A DNA stretch of 64,000 bases from Candidatus Planktophila dulcis (lineage in GTDB: Bacteria; Actinomycetota; Actinomycetes; Nanopelagicales; Nanopelagicaceae): NCBI RefSeq assembly GCF_002288225.1, contig NZ_CP016777.1, positions 124,001 through 188,000 of the forward strand, given 5' to 3'. The position numbers and the translations under genes are program-made. The notes under the pieces are model-generated. The model did not search any database. It had not been told where the DNA came from and worked only from the letters and a program-made list of their open reading frames with translations. Shown piece after piece: positions 8,020 to 17,500 of the stretch. The stretch's first letter is position 1, and every line of letters begins with the position of its first letter.

Positions 8020-9447
8020 ATGAGCCTTGAAACAGTAGTGATTCTCGCTGCTGGAGAAGGTACTCGCATGAAGTCGAGCACTCCCAAGGTTCTTCACTCA
8101 ATCGCAGGTCGCTCACTTGTTGGCCATGTTCTCAGCGCAGTGAGTGCACTCTCTCCTAAGCAGGTGCGCGTAGTTGTTGGAGCAGGTCGCGAACAAGTAG
8201 AGGCACACCTTTCAGAAGTAGCACCACATGTCACAACAGTCTTTCAAGAAAAGCGCGGCGGCACAGGACATGCAACACAGCTCGCACTCGATGGTTTGAA
8301 AGCAAGCGGAACAATTCTTGTACTTGCAGGCGATACACCAATGCTCACAGGATCATCTCTGACTCAACTTCTTACAGAACATCATGCAGGTGGTTTTACA
8401 GCATCCGTTCTCACAGCAGAACACCCAGATCCAACAGGCTATGGCCGCATTATTCGCGCTGATGATGACTCACTTCTTCGCATTGTGGAAGAGCGCGATG
8501 CCGATGAGATTCAACGTGACATCCTTGAAGTAAATTCAGGTGTGTATGCATTTGATGCAGTCAAACTTGCCAGTGCTATCGGCAAGCTGAAAAACGATAA
8601 TTCACAGGGCGAGCTCTACCTCACCGATGTCATTGAAATCCTTCGCAATGAAGGCGGCAAGATCGCAGCAGTTCTGATTGATGATTTCATTGAAATCCTA
8701 GGAGTCAATGACCGCGTGCAGCTTGCAGAATCAGCGGCCCTCTTGCGCGATCGCATTAACGAAGATTTGATGCGCGATGGTGTGACCATTGTGGATCCTT
8801 TGAGCACATGGGTTGATGCAACTGCGACTGTGGCAAGTGATGTAGTGCTTATGCCTGGTACTGCTATTAGTGGAAAGAGCACAGTGGCAACGGGCGCCGT
8901 CATCGGCCCTCGCACAACACTTGTTGATTGCACAGTGGGCACAGGCGCTCGCGTAATTGAATCTCGTTGCACAGAAGCCATCATCGGCGATGGTGCAAAT
9001 GTTGGCCCTTTCACATTCTTGCGACCTGGAACAAAGTTGCTACCGAATTCAAAGGTTGGCGCATACGTTGAGATGAAGAATGCGACTTTGGGCGAAGGCT
9101 CCAAAGTGCCTCATCTTTCCTATGTGGGAGATGCTGTTATCGGTGAGGGCTCCAATATTGGCGCTGCAACTATCTTTGTTAACTATGACGGTGTTGAAAA
9201 GCATTACACCGTCGTGGGCGATCACGTTCGAATCGGAAGCGATTCGATGTTAGTAGCCCCGGTCACAATCGGAGATGGCGCATATACGGCAGCCGGATCT
9301 GTGATTACTGAAGATGTTCCGCCCGGTGCAATTGGTGTCGGTAGGGCAAAGCAGCGAAATGTAATAGGTTGGGTTCTGCGTAAGCGAGCCGGCAGTAAAT
9401 CTGCTGAGGCCGCAATGCGCCACAGTAACGATGAGCAGAAAGGCTAA
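8020..9447 (+). CDS. glmU: Bifunctional UDP-GlcNAc pyrophosphorylase / GlcN-1-P acetyltransferase
   Basis: 475 residues. Makes UDP-GlcNAc for peptidoglycan in two steps. The N-terminal nucleotidyltransferase domain carries LAAGEGTRMKSSTPKVLH (about 9-26), GDTPML and EVNSGVYAF. The C-terminal half (about 255-450) is a left-handed beta-helix of hexapeptide repeats with the acetyltransferase segment AYVEMKN and NYDGVEKH. Predicted leaderless from the TAGACT hexamer. It heads a group with prs, rplY and pth, the same gene set as M. tuberculosis Rv1018c-Rv1014c. Confidence 0.97.
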   Translation: MSLETVVILAAGEGTRMKSSTPKVLHSIAGRSLVGHVLSAVSALSPKQVRVVVGAGREQVEAHLSEVAPHVTTVFQEKRGGTGHATQLALDGLKASGTILVLAGDTPMLTGSSLTQLLTEHHAGGFTASVLTAEHPDPTGYGRIIRADDDSLLRIVEERDADEIQRDILEVNSGVYAFDAVKLASAIGKLKNDNSQGELYLTDVIEILRNEGGKIAAVLIDDFIEILGVNDRVQLAESAALLRDRINEDLMRDGVTIVDPLSTWVDATATVASDVVLMPGTAISGKSTVATGAVIGPRTTLVDCTVGTGARVIESRCTEAIIGDGANVGPFTFLRPGTKLLPNSKVGAYVEMKNATLGEGSKVPHLSYVGDAVIGEGSNIGAATIFVNYDGVEKHYTVVGDHVRIGSDSMLVAPVTIGDGAYTAAGSVITEDVPPGAIGVGRAKQRNVIGWVLRKRAGSKSAEAAMRHSNDEQKG

Positions 9448-9452
9448 CTTCC

Positions 9453-10433
9453 TTGAGCGAGATCCGTTTATCTTCAGAGAAAAAACTTCGTCTTTTTTCA
9501 GGCCGCGGATTCCCAGAGTTATCTGAACAAGTTGCTACCGAACTAGGTATTCCCCTCACACCAACGTCTGCATATGACTTCGCTAATGGTGAGATCTTTG
9601 TTCGCTTTGAAGAATCAGTTCGTGGCTGCGATGCATTTGTGATTCAGTCACACTCAACTCCTATTAATAAGCAAATCATGGAACAACTCATCATGATTGA
9701 TGCTCTCAAGCGCGCATCTGCAAAGCGCATCACTGTTGTTGCACCGTTCTATGGTTACGCTCGTCAAGATAAGAAGAGCCGTGGTCGCGAACCAATTACT
9801 GCGCGCCTGATGGCAGATCTCTTTAAGGCAGCAGGAGCTGATCGACTTATGGTTGTTGATCTGCACACTTCACAAATTCAAGGATTCTTCGACGGACCCG
9901 TCGATCACTTGTTCGCACTTCCTATGCTTGCAAATTATGTTGGCAGCAAGGTCGATCGTTCAAAGCTCACGATTGTTTCACCTGACTCAGGTCGCGTCCG
10001 CGTTGCAGAGCGTTGGTCTGAACTTCTTGGTGGCTGCCCGATTGCATTTATCCATAAGACTCGCGATCCACTTGTTCCTAACGAAGCAGTTGTTGGAAAA
10101 GTTGTGGGAGATGTTGAAGGTCGCACATGCGTCGTTATCGATGACATGATCGACACAGCAGGCACCATCACAAAGGCAGTAGATGCTCTCTTTGAAGGGG
10201 GCGCAAAAGATGTCATCGTTGCTGCAACCCACGCTGTCTTCTCTGGTCCGGCCGTTGATCGCCTCAAAGAGTCTCGCGCTGTAGAGGTCGTTGTCACAGA
10301 TTCTCTTCCTCTGTCTGAGGATCAAAAGTTCGACAAGCTGACTGTGCTCTCCATCGCCCCACTCTTGGCTCGCGCCATCCGTGAGGTCTTCGAAGATGGC
10401 TCAGTAACCAGCCTTTTTGACGGGCATAGCTAA
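9453..10433 (+). CDS. prs: Ribose-phosphate pyrophosphokinase (PRPP synthase)
   Basis: 326 residues. Makes PRPP from ribose-5-phosphate and ATP for nucleotide, His, Trp and NAD synthesis. Motifs: FANGEIFVRFEESVRG (about 46-61), the flexible ATP loop near YARQDKKSRGREP, metal/PRPP site VVDLHTSQIQGFF (about 133-145), and the PRPP-binding loop VVIDDMIDTAGTI (about 228-240). Start chosen is TTG 9453 with AAAGG about 8 bases upstream; no ATG or GTG fits the conserved N-terminus. It follows glmU by 5 bases. Confidence 0.95.
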   Translation: MSEIRLSSEKKLRLFSGRGFPELSEQVATELGIPLTPTSAYDFANGEIFVRFEESVRGCDAFVIQSHSTPINKQIMEQLIMIDALKRASAKRITVVAPFYGYARQDKKSRGREPITARLMADLFKAAGADRLMVVDLHTSQIQGFFDGPVDHLFALPMLANYVGSKVDRSKLTIVSPDSGRVRVAERWSELLGGCPIAFIHKTRDPLVPNEAVVGKVVGDVEGRTCVVIDDMIDTAGTITKAVDALFEGGAKDVIVAATHAVFSGPAVDRLKESRAVEVVVTDSLPLSEDQKFDKLTVLSIAPLLARAIREVFEDGSVTSLFDGHS

Positions 10434-10445
10434 CTCACGCTAACC

Positions 10446-10470
10446 TTCACCTCGTTCCGGCGAGGGTGAA
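10446..10470 (+). terminator. Hairpin between prs and rplY (weak terminator or rplY leader element)
   Basis: TTCACCTCG (10446-10454) pairs with CGAGGGTGAA (10461-10470) with one bulged G and a 6-base loop. Only ATTT follows, so the T-tract is poor. It may be a weak terminator of prs or part of a 5' leader of rplY; the sequence alone does not decide. Confidence 0.35.
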
Positions 10471-10561
10471 ATTTATCCGTGATCGACGGCGTAGGTATCA
10501 ACTCCTGCTGGAACTTCGCAACACAAAGAGGTTTCGATAACAGCAACGAGGGAGTTTTAAA

Positions 10562-11182
10562 ATGGCAGAAGTATCAATCAAGGGAACTACACGTACCGAA
10601 TTCGGTAAGGGTGCATCACGTCGCGCACGCGTTGCAGGTCTTGTTCCTGCTGTCATCTATGGACACGGCGAGAAGCCAGTTCACATCACTCTTCCAGCTC
10701 GCGAACTCGGCGTTGCTCTCAAAGAGTCAAACGTTCTTCTTAATATTGATATTGATGGAAAGGCTGAACTGACACTTCCAAAGTCAATCGTTCGCCACCC
10801 ACTCAAGCAGATCCTTGAGCACATCGACCTCGTACTTGTCCGTCGCGGTGAGAAGGTTGTTGTTTCAGTTCCCGTTCACCTTGAAGGTAAGCATGATCCA
10901 GACGGCATCCTTGAGACTCAGCACAACTCAATTGAAGTTGAGGCAGAGGCAACTGCGATTCCTAAGTTCCTTACACTTGATATTGAAGGAATGGCTGCTG
11001 GAACTTCTAAGCATGCTTCAGATGTTGTTCTTCCTGCAGGCATCATTCTTGTGAGCCCAGCGAACACAATCATTGTTCACTTGTCTGAGCGCTCAACAGT
11101 TGTTGAAGAAGTTGCTGTTGTGGCACCTGCTGCAGATGCAGCTGCTGCGGCACCTGCTGCAGATGCAGAGAAGAAGGACTAA
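10562..11182 (+). CDS. rplY: 50S ribosomal protein L25 / general stress protein Ctc
   Basis: 206 residues, the long TL5/Ctc form that binds 5S rRNA. The N-terminal L25 beta-barrel (about 1-90, with RTEFGKGASRRARVAG) is followed by the TL5 C-terminal domain (about 95-180) and an Ala/Asp/Lys-rich tail. Two in-frame copies of a 20-base unit with 27-base period (11122-11141 and 11149-11168) encode the repeated APAADA part of the tail. A GAGGGAG Shine-Dalgarno precedes the ATG. The 128-base gap to prs holds a hairpin. Confidence 0.95.
   Translation: MAEVSIKGTTRTEFGKGASRRARVAGLVPAVIYGHGEKPVHITLPARELGVALKESNVLLNIDIDGKAELTLPKSIVRHPLKQILEHIDLVLVRRGEKVVVSVPVHLEGKHDPDGILETQHNSIEVEAEATAIPKFLTLDIEGMAAGTSKHASDVVLPAGIILVSPANTIIVHLSERSTVVEEVAVVAPAADAAAAAPAADAEKKD
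11122..11168 (+). repeat. In-frame 27-base-period tandem repeat in the rplY tail
   Basis: A 20-base segment beginning GGCACCTGCTGCAG occurs at 11122-11141 and again at 11149-11168. The nine-codon period keeps frame, so copy-number change would lengthen or shorten the Ala-rich tail without a frameshift. Confidence 0.75.
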
Positions 11183-11189
11183 CAACCCT

Positions 11190-11195
11190 TACGAT
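11190..11195 (+). promoter_or_regulatory. Predicted -10 element (TACGAT) of pth
   Basis: TACGAT ends 7 bases before the pth ATG at 11203, and there is no purine-rich Shine-Dalgarno between them. The short rplY-pth gap thus may hold a leaderless promoter. Confidence 0.35.
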
Positions 11196-11202
11196 TTCGC
11201 AT

Positions 11203-11778
11203 ATGACGTGGTTGGTAGTGGGTCTCGGTAATCCCGGGGATGAATACGCTGCCACCCGTCACAATGTGGGTCAGATGGTCATTGATCATCTTGCTAAACG
11301 CCACAACGTAAAACTCTCTTCGCATAAATCTCGCAATGATATTGCAGCCTATAAATTAGGTGTTGGCGCAGATATGCACTCAATCATTCTCGCAAAGTCT
11401 AAGAGCTATATGAATGAATCAGGTGGGCCGATTAAGGCACTTGCATCTTTCTATTCAGTTGAACCTGCCAACATTATTGTTCTTCACGATGAACTCGATA
11501 TTGGTTATGCAGCAATTCGCACCAAGGTTGCAGGTGGCGATAATGGCCACAATGGTTTGAAATCACTGACTTCATCATTTGGAACAGCAGAGTATTTCCG
11601 AGTTCGCCTTGGAATTGGTCGCCCTATGGGACAGCAGGATCCAGCTGACTTTGTCTTGAAGCAATTTAGTAAAGAAGAGAAGAAGACCCTTGATGAATTT
11701 ATCGACCGAGGAGCAGATTGTGTTGAGTACTTGATTGCTAATGGGCTTGATTTAACGCAATCTAAATTTAATAGCTAA
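11203..11778 (+). CDS. pth: Peptidyl-tRNA hydrolase
   Basis: 191 residues. Recycles peptidyl-tRNA released from stalled ribosomes. Motifs: GLGNPGDEY (about 6-14), catalytic His in TRHNVGQMV (about 18-26), SYMNESGG (about 67-74), and HDELDIGYA with GGDNGHNGLKS (about 95-122). The length is normal for the family. It ends 3 bases before the stop of the convergent ppc gene. Confidence 0.96.
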   Translation: MTWLVVGLGNPGDEYAATRHNVGQMVIDHLAKRHNVKLSSHKSRNDIAAYKLGVGADMHSIILAKSKSYMNESGGPIKALASFYSVEPANIIVLHDELDIGYAAIRTKVAGGDNGHNGLKSLTSSFGTAEYFRVRLGIGRPMGQQDPADFVLKQFSKEEKKTLDEFIDRGADCVEYLIANGLDLTQSKFNS

Positions 11779-11781
11779 AAA

Positions 11782-14499
11782 TCAGCCGGTATTACGTAGA
11801 CCTGCAGCCACACCGTTAATAGTCAGAAGTAGAGCACGAATCAGCGCTGGATCTGCTTCACCTTCAGTGCGCACGCGGTGCAGGAGATTTACTTGAAGCA
11901 ATTGAAGTGGCGCGAGGTATGTATCGCGCACTTGAAGTGTGCGAGCAAGAACTACTTGATCGCCCAGTAGCGATGTCTTTCCTGTGAGTGCAAGTATCTC
12001 TGAGACAGTTAAATCAAACTCTTCCTTGATTGTGCCAAGGAAGTGCTGCAGCTCAGCTGGAACAAGTGTTTCCACATAACGCTTTGCTGTTTCAAGATCT
12101 GTCTTAGCAAGTGTCATCTCGACATTGCTGATGAAGGTTGAGAAGAAGTGCCACTCTGCGAGCATCTTCTTAAGCACTTCACTCTGACCTGCCTCACGCG
12201 CTGCCTTCAACCCTGAGCCAACTCCATACCAACCAGGAACAATCTGACGTGATTGTGTCCAGCCAAATACCCAAGGAATAGCGCGCAGTGAATCAAGACC
12301 ACCTGCAGCATCAGGGCGACGTGATGGACGGGAGCCAAGGAAGAGATTTCCTAGTTGTTCAACGGGAGTAGATGCATAGAAATAGGCAGGTAGATCTGGA
12401 TGATCAATGAGTGAGCGATAGCGAGTAAATGCGTTATCGCTAACCATATTCATGCATTCATTCCATTTAGCTAAATCTTCTGGACTTTGACGCGGTCCAC
12501 GGTTAAGGACTGTGGCTTCGAGAGATGCTGCAAGTGTGAGTTCAACGTTCTCGCGTGCAAGAGCAGGTAGTGCGTATTTATCGGAGATAACTTCACCTTG
12601 TTCGGTCATCTTGATTTGTCCATCAACAGATCCCCAAGGCAGTGCAACGAGAGCTTCATATGTTGGTCCGCCACCGCGACCGACAGAACCGCCACGACCA
12701 TGGAATAAACGAAGCTTCACGCCATACTTCATTGCAACATCGCGCAGCTTGCGCTGAGCACGGTGGATCTCCCACTGCGATGTTGCGATACCGGCATCTT
12801 TATTGGAATCTGAATAACCGAGCATGACTTCTTGCACATTCTCGCGCAGCTCAACGAGCTTGCGATAGGTGGGATCTGAGAGAAGCGTTTCAAGAATTTC
12901 ACCAGCTGCGCGAAGTTCTGCAACTGTTTCAAGAAGGGGAGCAAAACCAATCTTTGCAACCTTCTTATCAATATCAACAAGGCCTGCCTGCTTACCAAGG
13001 ACAGTTGCAGCAATGAGGTCATCTGCGCCCTTTGTCATAGAGACGATATAGGTCTCAATTACTTCAGGACCAAAGCGTTCAATGAGATCTTCAATTGCAA
13101 CAAAGGTATTGAGGGTCTTAAGCCCTGCAGCATCAAGCTTTGATGAATCAAGCTTTTCAGATGAGGCCAAGTGCTTGATAAGAAGAGGGAATTTATCTGC
13201 ATGAGAGAGTGCGATGTACTCACCTGAAATCATCTGTTTGAGAGCGTTGTGGTGAGCATCTGAGTGCTCGCGAATATCTAGCGTTGCATGTGTTAATCCA
13301 AATGCTGCAACGGTGCGGATGGTGCGCTCGAGTAGGCCTGTGGCAAGGAGTTCACCACGGTGCGCAAAGAGTGAATCGCGCATCAAGGTGAGGTCTGCAA
13401 GGAGCTCTGCAGTGTTCTTGTAATCGCGACCTGGAACATGTGGGCTGCGATCTGCGTGACGTGTGCGTGTAGCAGCAAGTCGATGCACGATTGCAGTTGC
13501 CTTAAGTCGATATGGCTCTTGTGCATTTAGGCGCAAGAAGCGTGCTTCAAACTCTGGAATATTCTTGAGATCTTCTTCAACAGATGCGCTCAGCTCTGGG
13601 GTTGCACCTGTGATGCGCGTTGATACAGAGAGCATCTGGCGCAGTCGGTTCATCGCAGCCATGGTTGAGCGAATTGCATGGGCTACTTGTAGAACAACAG
13701 CCTCTTCAGTGATTTTAGGTGTGATGTTGGGGTTGCCATCGCGATCGCCACCGATCCATGTGCCAAATGTCAGTGGACGCGCAGTTACGGGCAAATCAAT
13801 CTTCAGACGCTTGAGTTCGCGGGCAAAGTCATTGAGAACTTCAGGAACAGTCTGTGCTGCTAGGTCATCGAGGTAATAGAGCGCATTCATCGCTTCATCA
13901 AGAGGCTCTGGGCGATTGAGACGAAGCTCATCTGTCTGCCATAACAAATCAACAGTTTCAGCAAGACGTTCATCTTGAACGACCGACTTTGGAGTATCAA
14001 GCAGTGATGCAATCTCACCGAGCTTAATCAAGATAGAGCGGCGCGCTGCTTCGGTTGGGTGCGCTGTGAAGACGGGGCGAATATCGAGATCGTTAATCCA
14101 TTTTGATAAATCAGCATGCGAAATTTCATGCCCTGCAACAGGGTTCTTCATCGCCTCTTCAATTTTGTCGATTGCTCGAGTAATCCATGAACCACCTTGT
14201 GCGCGAACTTCTGCCAATACGCGAGAGCGGTGTACTTGTTCTGCAACATTTGCTAAATGGAAATAGGTGCTGAGTGCTCGCACGAGTTGCGTTGCATCAT
14301 CAACTGAAAGGTTTTCAAGGATTTCAATTCCGCTACCTTCGCGGACTCCCTTGCGGACGCTCTCTACGAGATCAAGGAGGTGTTGTCCTTCTTGGCGGAC
14401 AAGTGATTGGCCGAGGAGATCGCCGAGGCGGCGCACATCGCTGCGCAGCGTTGCATCATCTGATTCAACGATCTGCTTCGTCTTGGAGGTCTCGGTCAC
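11782..14499 (-). CDS. ppc: Phosphoenolpyruvate carboxylase
   Basis: 905 residues from the chosen start. Carboxylates PEP to oxaloacetate, refilling the TCA cycle. Catalytic His is in FTAHPTEA (about 145-150), and the glycine loop FHGRGGSVGRGGGP lies near 600. An in-frame ORF runs 57 codons further upstream, but that part has no family resemblance and overlaps mfd. GTG 14499 gives an N-terminus (VTETSK, later LGDLLGQSL) of normal length and has GATAAT 6 bases upstream. It is divergent from mfd. Confidence 0.95.
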   Translation of the reverse strand: MTETSKTKQIVESDDATLRSDVRRLGDLLGQSLVRQEGQHLLDLVESVRKGVREGSGIEILENLSVDDATQLVRALSTYFHLANVAEQVHRSRVLAEVRAQGGSWITRAIDKIEEAMKNPVAGHEISHADLSKWINDLDIRPVFTAHPTEAARRSILIKLGEIASLLDTPKSVVQDERLAETVDLLWQTDELRLNRPEPLDEAMNALYYLDDLAAQTVPEVLNDFARELKRLKIDLPVTARPLTFGTWIGGDRDGNPNITPKITEEAVVLQVAHAIRSTMAAMNRLRQMLSVSTRITGATPELSASVEEDLKNIPEFEARFLRLNAQEPYRLKATAIVHRLAATRTRHADRSPHVPGRDYKNTAELLADLTLMRDSLFAHRGELLATGLLERTIRTVAAFGLTHATLDIREHSDAHHNALKQMISGEYIALSHADKFPLLIKHLASSEKLDSSKLDAAGLKTLNTFVAIEDLIERFGPEVIETYIVSMTKGADDLIAATVLGKQAGLVDIDKKVAKIGFAPLLETVAELRAAGEILETLLSDPTYRKLVELRENVQEVMLGYSDSNKDAGIATSQWEIHRAQRKLRDVAMKYGVKLRLFHGRGGSVGRGGGPTYEALVALPWGSVDGQIKMTEQGEVISDKYALPALARENVELTLAASLEATVLNRGPRQSPEDLAKWNECMNMVSDNAFTRYRSLIDHPDLPAYFYASTPVEQLGNLFLGSRPSRRPDAAGGLDSLRAIPWVFGWTQSRQIVPGWYGVGSGLKAAREAGQSEVLKKMLAEWHFFSTFISNVEMTLAKTDLETAKRYVETLVPAELQHFLGTIKEEFDLTVSEILALTGKTSLLGDQVVLARTLQVRDTYLAPLQLLQVNLLHRVRTEGEADPALIRALLLTINGVAAGLRNTG

Positions 14500-14505
14500 T
14501 GGAGA

Positions 14506-14511
14506 ATTATC
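14506..14511 (-). promoter_or_regulatory. Predicted -10 element (GATAAT) of ppc
   Basis: On the minus strand GATAAT is followed by six bases and the GTG at 14499, the same geometry as other leaderless genes here. It supports the shorter ppc start. Confidence 0.45.
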
Positions 14512-14530
14512 ACAGATGGAGCAGGCCCGA

Positions 14531-14536
14531 TAGACT
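14531..14536 (+). promoter_or_regulatory. Predicted -10 element (TAGACT) of mfd
   Basis: TAGACT lies 61 bases before the mfd ATG, so this transcript should have a leader. It is 20 bases from the opposite-strand -10 of ppc. Confidence 0.4.
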
Positions 14537-14546
14537 GTAATTGTTC

Positions 14547-14571
14547 GCCCCCCTTCTTTTTGAAGTGGGGC
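14547..14571 (+). other. Stem-loop in the mfd 5' leader
   Basis: Bases 14547-14556 pair with 14562-14571 (nine pairs, one mismatch) around a loop of five T. It lies downstream of the predicted mfd -10 and upstream of its Shine-Dalgarno. Three T residues follow the stem. No gene on the plus strand ends here, so it is not an obvious terminator for an upstream gene. Confidence 0.55.
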
Positions 14572-14596
14572 TTTGAGTCGTTTAAAGGAGCGTGCA

Positions 14597-17500
14597 ATGA
14601 GAGGAATTCTCGCGGTATTACATAGTGATACCGAAGTAGCTTCCGCGCTCCTTGATTCCTCCAAGATCATTGCACCAGCATCGAGCTACCCATTCCTGAT
14701 TGCTCTCAAAGCTCAAGAGAAGCCTGTGCTGGTCATCACCAGCTCCAGTCGTGGCGCAGAAGATGTGAGTGAATATCTCAGAAGCCTTCATTCACATGTC
14801 TATGAATTTCCTGCATGGGAAACACTGCCCCATGAGCGCTTAAGTCCGCGAAGTGACACCGTGGCGCGCAGACTCTCAACTTTGTATTTGCTGAAAGAAA
14901 AGCAGAACAACCCCGTTGTTGTCGCACCCGTGCGCGCAGTAATTCATCGCTTTATTGCATCCCTTGCTAAGACAGAGCTGTGGACTTTAGAGATTGGTCA
15001 AGAGATTGGCCTTACCGAACTCATCAACCATCTGACTGAACTTTCATTTACACGAACTGACCTTGTTGAAAAACGTGGGGAGTTTGCCGTGCGTGGCGGC
15101 ATCGTCGATGTATTCCTTCCTCTTGCAATGCACCCAGTGCGTATTGATTTCTTCGGCGATGAGATTGAAGAGCTTCAGTATTTTGAGGTTGCAGATCAGC
15201 GCACCAGTGAGCCGGTCGTAGGAAAGCTCGCAATCTTGCCTTGTCGTGAGTTACTTCTTACAGATGCTATTCGTAAGCGAGCAGAGAAGTTAAAGAGCCA
15301 ATATCCAAGTGCGTTAGAGATTCTCGACAAGATTGCACAAGGCATGATTGTCGAAGGAATGGAATCACTCATTCCACTTCTTACCGATGACTTTGAAACG
15401 ATTTTAGATCGCATGCCCCAGGGCACCGAAGTATTTTTTATTGATGATGAACGCATCCGCTCTCGCACAGCAGATCTCATTGAGACAAACCAAGAATTCC
15501 TCGAAGCATCATGGTCTAACGCTGCAATCGGTGGTGTGGCGCCTTTGCCAGTTGAGCAAGTGACTTATTTGGATTGGAAAGCACTACAGGATGAGATTGC
15601 ACGCCTTTCTCTTCCGGTGCGCGCATTTAATGCTTTTGGAAGCGATCTCGATGAAGATGCTCGTTTTCTCGATATCTCAGCCATTGACCCGATGCGCGCA
15701 AATGTGGAAGCGCTCTGCGAGCTACTGCGCACTGGCTTAGAGGCGCATCACAGCGTTGTGTTTTCAACGACAGGCCATGGAATGGCTGAGCGATATGCAG
15801 GAATCTTCCGTGATGCAGATCTGCCAGTGCAGATGGTGGAGACCCTTGCGGCCCAACCAACAAAAGGCTCAATTCATGTTACTCAATCCTCACTCGGATA
15901 TGGCTTTAAGAGTGATCATGCGCAGATTCTCTTTGTTACAGAACGCGACTTATCTGGAAGTAAGACGAGTACGAAAGATGGTGCACGCATGCCATCTAAG
16001 CGAAAGCAAGCCATTGATCCCCTTGAACTTCACACAGGTGATTTTGTAGTCCATGAGCAACATGGAATCGGTAGATATGTTGAATTAGTCCAGCGCACTG
16101 TTGGGGGAGTAACCCGCGAATATCTAGTTATTGAATATGCCCCAGCAAAGCGCGGGCAACCAAGTGATCGCATCTTTGTTCCAACCGATACGTTAGAACA
16201 GGTAAGTAAATATGTGGGTGGCGAGACTCCCACTGTGCACCGCATTGGAAGCGGTGAATGGCAGAAAGCAAAGGGACGTGCTCGAAAGGCTGTGCGCCAG
16301 ATTGCTGGCGAACTCATTCGATTGTATGCAGCCCGCACAAGTGCACCAGGCTTTGCCTTCTCACCGGATACTCCATGGCAGCGCGAATTAGAAGATGCAT
16401 TTTCCTATATTGAAACCCCTGATCAGCTATCAACGATTGAAGATGTGAAGCGGGATATGGAGCGCCCATATCCAATGGATCGCATCATCTGTGGTGATGT
16501 GGGATATGGAAAGACGGAGATTGCCATTCGCGCTGCCTTTAAAGCGGTGCAAGATGGAAAGCAAGTAGCAGTCCTTGTTCCAACAACGCTTCTTGTGCAG
16601 CAGCATTCCAAGACTTTTGCAGAACGTTATGCAGGCTTTCCCATCAAGGTAGCTGGCTTATCTCGCTTTAATACAGCGAAGGAGAGTAAGGAGATTCTGG
16701 CAGAGCTGACATCTGGCGTTGTCGATGTTGTTGTGGGTACGCACCGCATCCTTTCGCAGGATGTGCAGTTTAAGGATCTAGGTCTTGTCATTGTTGATGA
16801 AGAGCAGCGCTTTGGCGTTGAGCAGAAAGAATCCCTTAAAAAGATGCGCACGACTGTCGATGTCTTAGCGATGTCTGCAACACCTATTCCTCGAACCCTT
16901 GAGATGGCTGTAACGGGAATTCGCGAGATGTCGACGATTACAACACCGCCAGAGGAGCGCCATCCCATCCTTACCTATGTGGGGCCAGCTGAAGATGCGC
17001 AGATTAAGGCTGCTATTCACCGCGAACTACTTCGCGATGGTCAGATCTTCTATATCCATAATCGCGTTGAATCAATCGATCGCGCTGCATCAAAGTTGCA
17101 AGAGTTAGTTCCCGAAGCACGTATTCGTATTGCACATGGCCAGATGTCTGAAGGACAGTTAGAAGATGTGATTCTTGCTTTCTGGAATCGCGACTTTGAT
17201 GTTCTGGTCTGCACGACAATCGTTGAGAGCGGACTTGATATTGCCAATGCAAATACTCTGATAGTTGAGCGCTCTGAGAATTTTGGTCTCTCACAGCTTC
17301 ACCAATTACGAGGGCGCGTGGGCCGTGGACGTGAGCGTGCCTATGCCTACTTCCTCTATCCGCAAGATCAACCCTTATCTGAAGTTGCACTGGATCGATT
17401 AAAGACGATTGCTACAAATACCGATCTTGGTTCAGGAATGAGAGTTGCACTCAAAGATCTTGAAATTCGTGGAGCCGGCAACTTACTAGGCGGTGAGCAA

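Noticed and set aside
10471-10561. Specific L25 autoregulatory leader before rplY
   Set aside because: The leader is about the right length, but I could not draw a 5S-like fold; only the hairpin at 10446-10470 is convincing.
14500-14670. N-terminal 57-codon extension of ppc
   Set aside because: It overlaps the mfd leader and start, has no PEP-carboxylase similarity, and GTG 14499 has a well-placed GATAAT.
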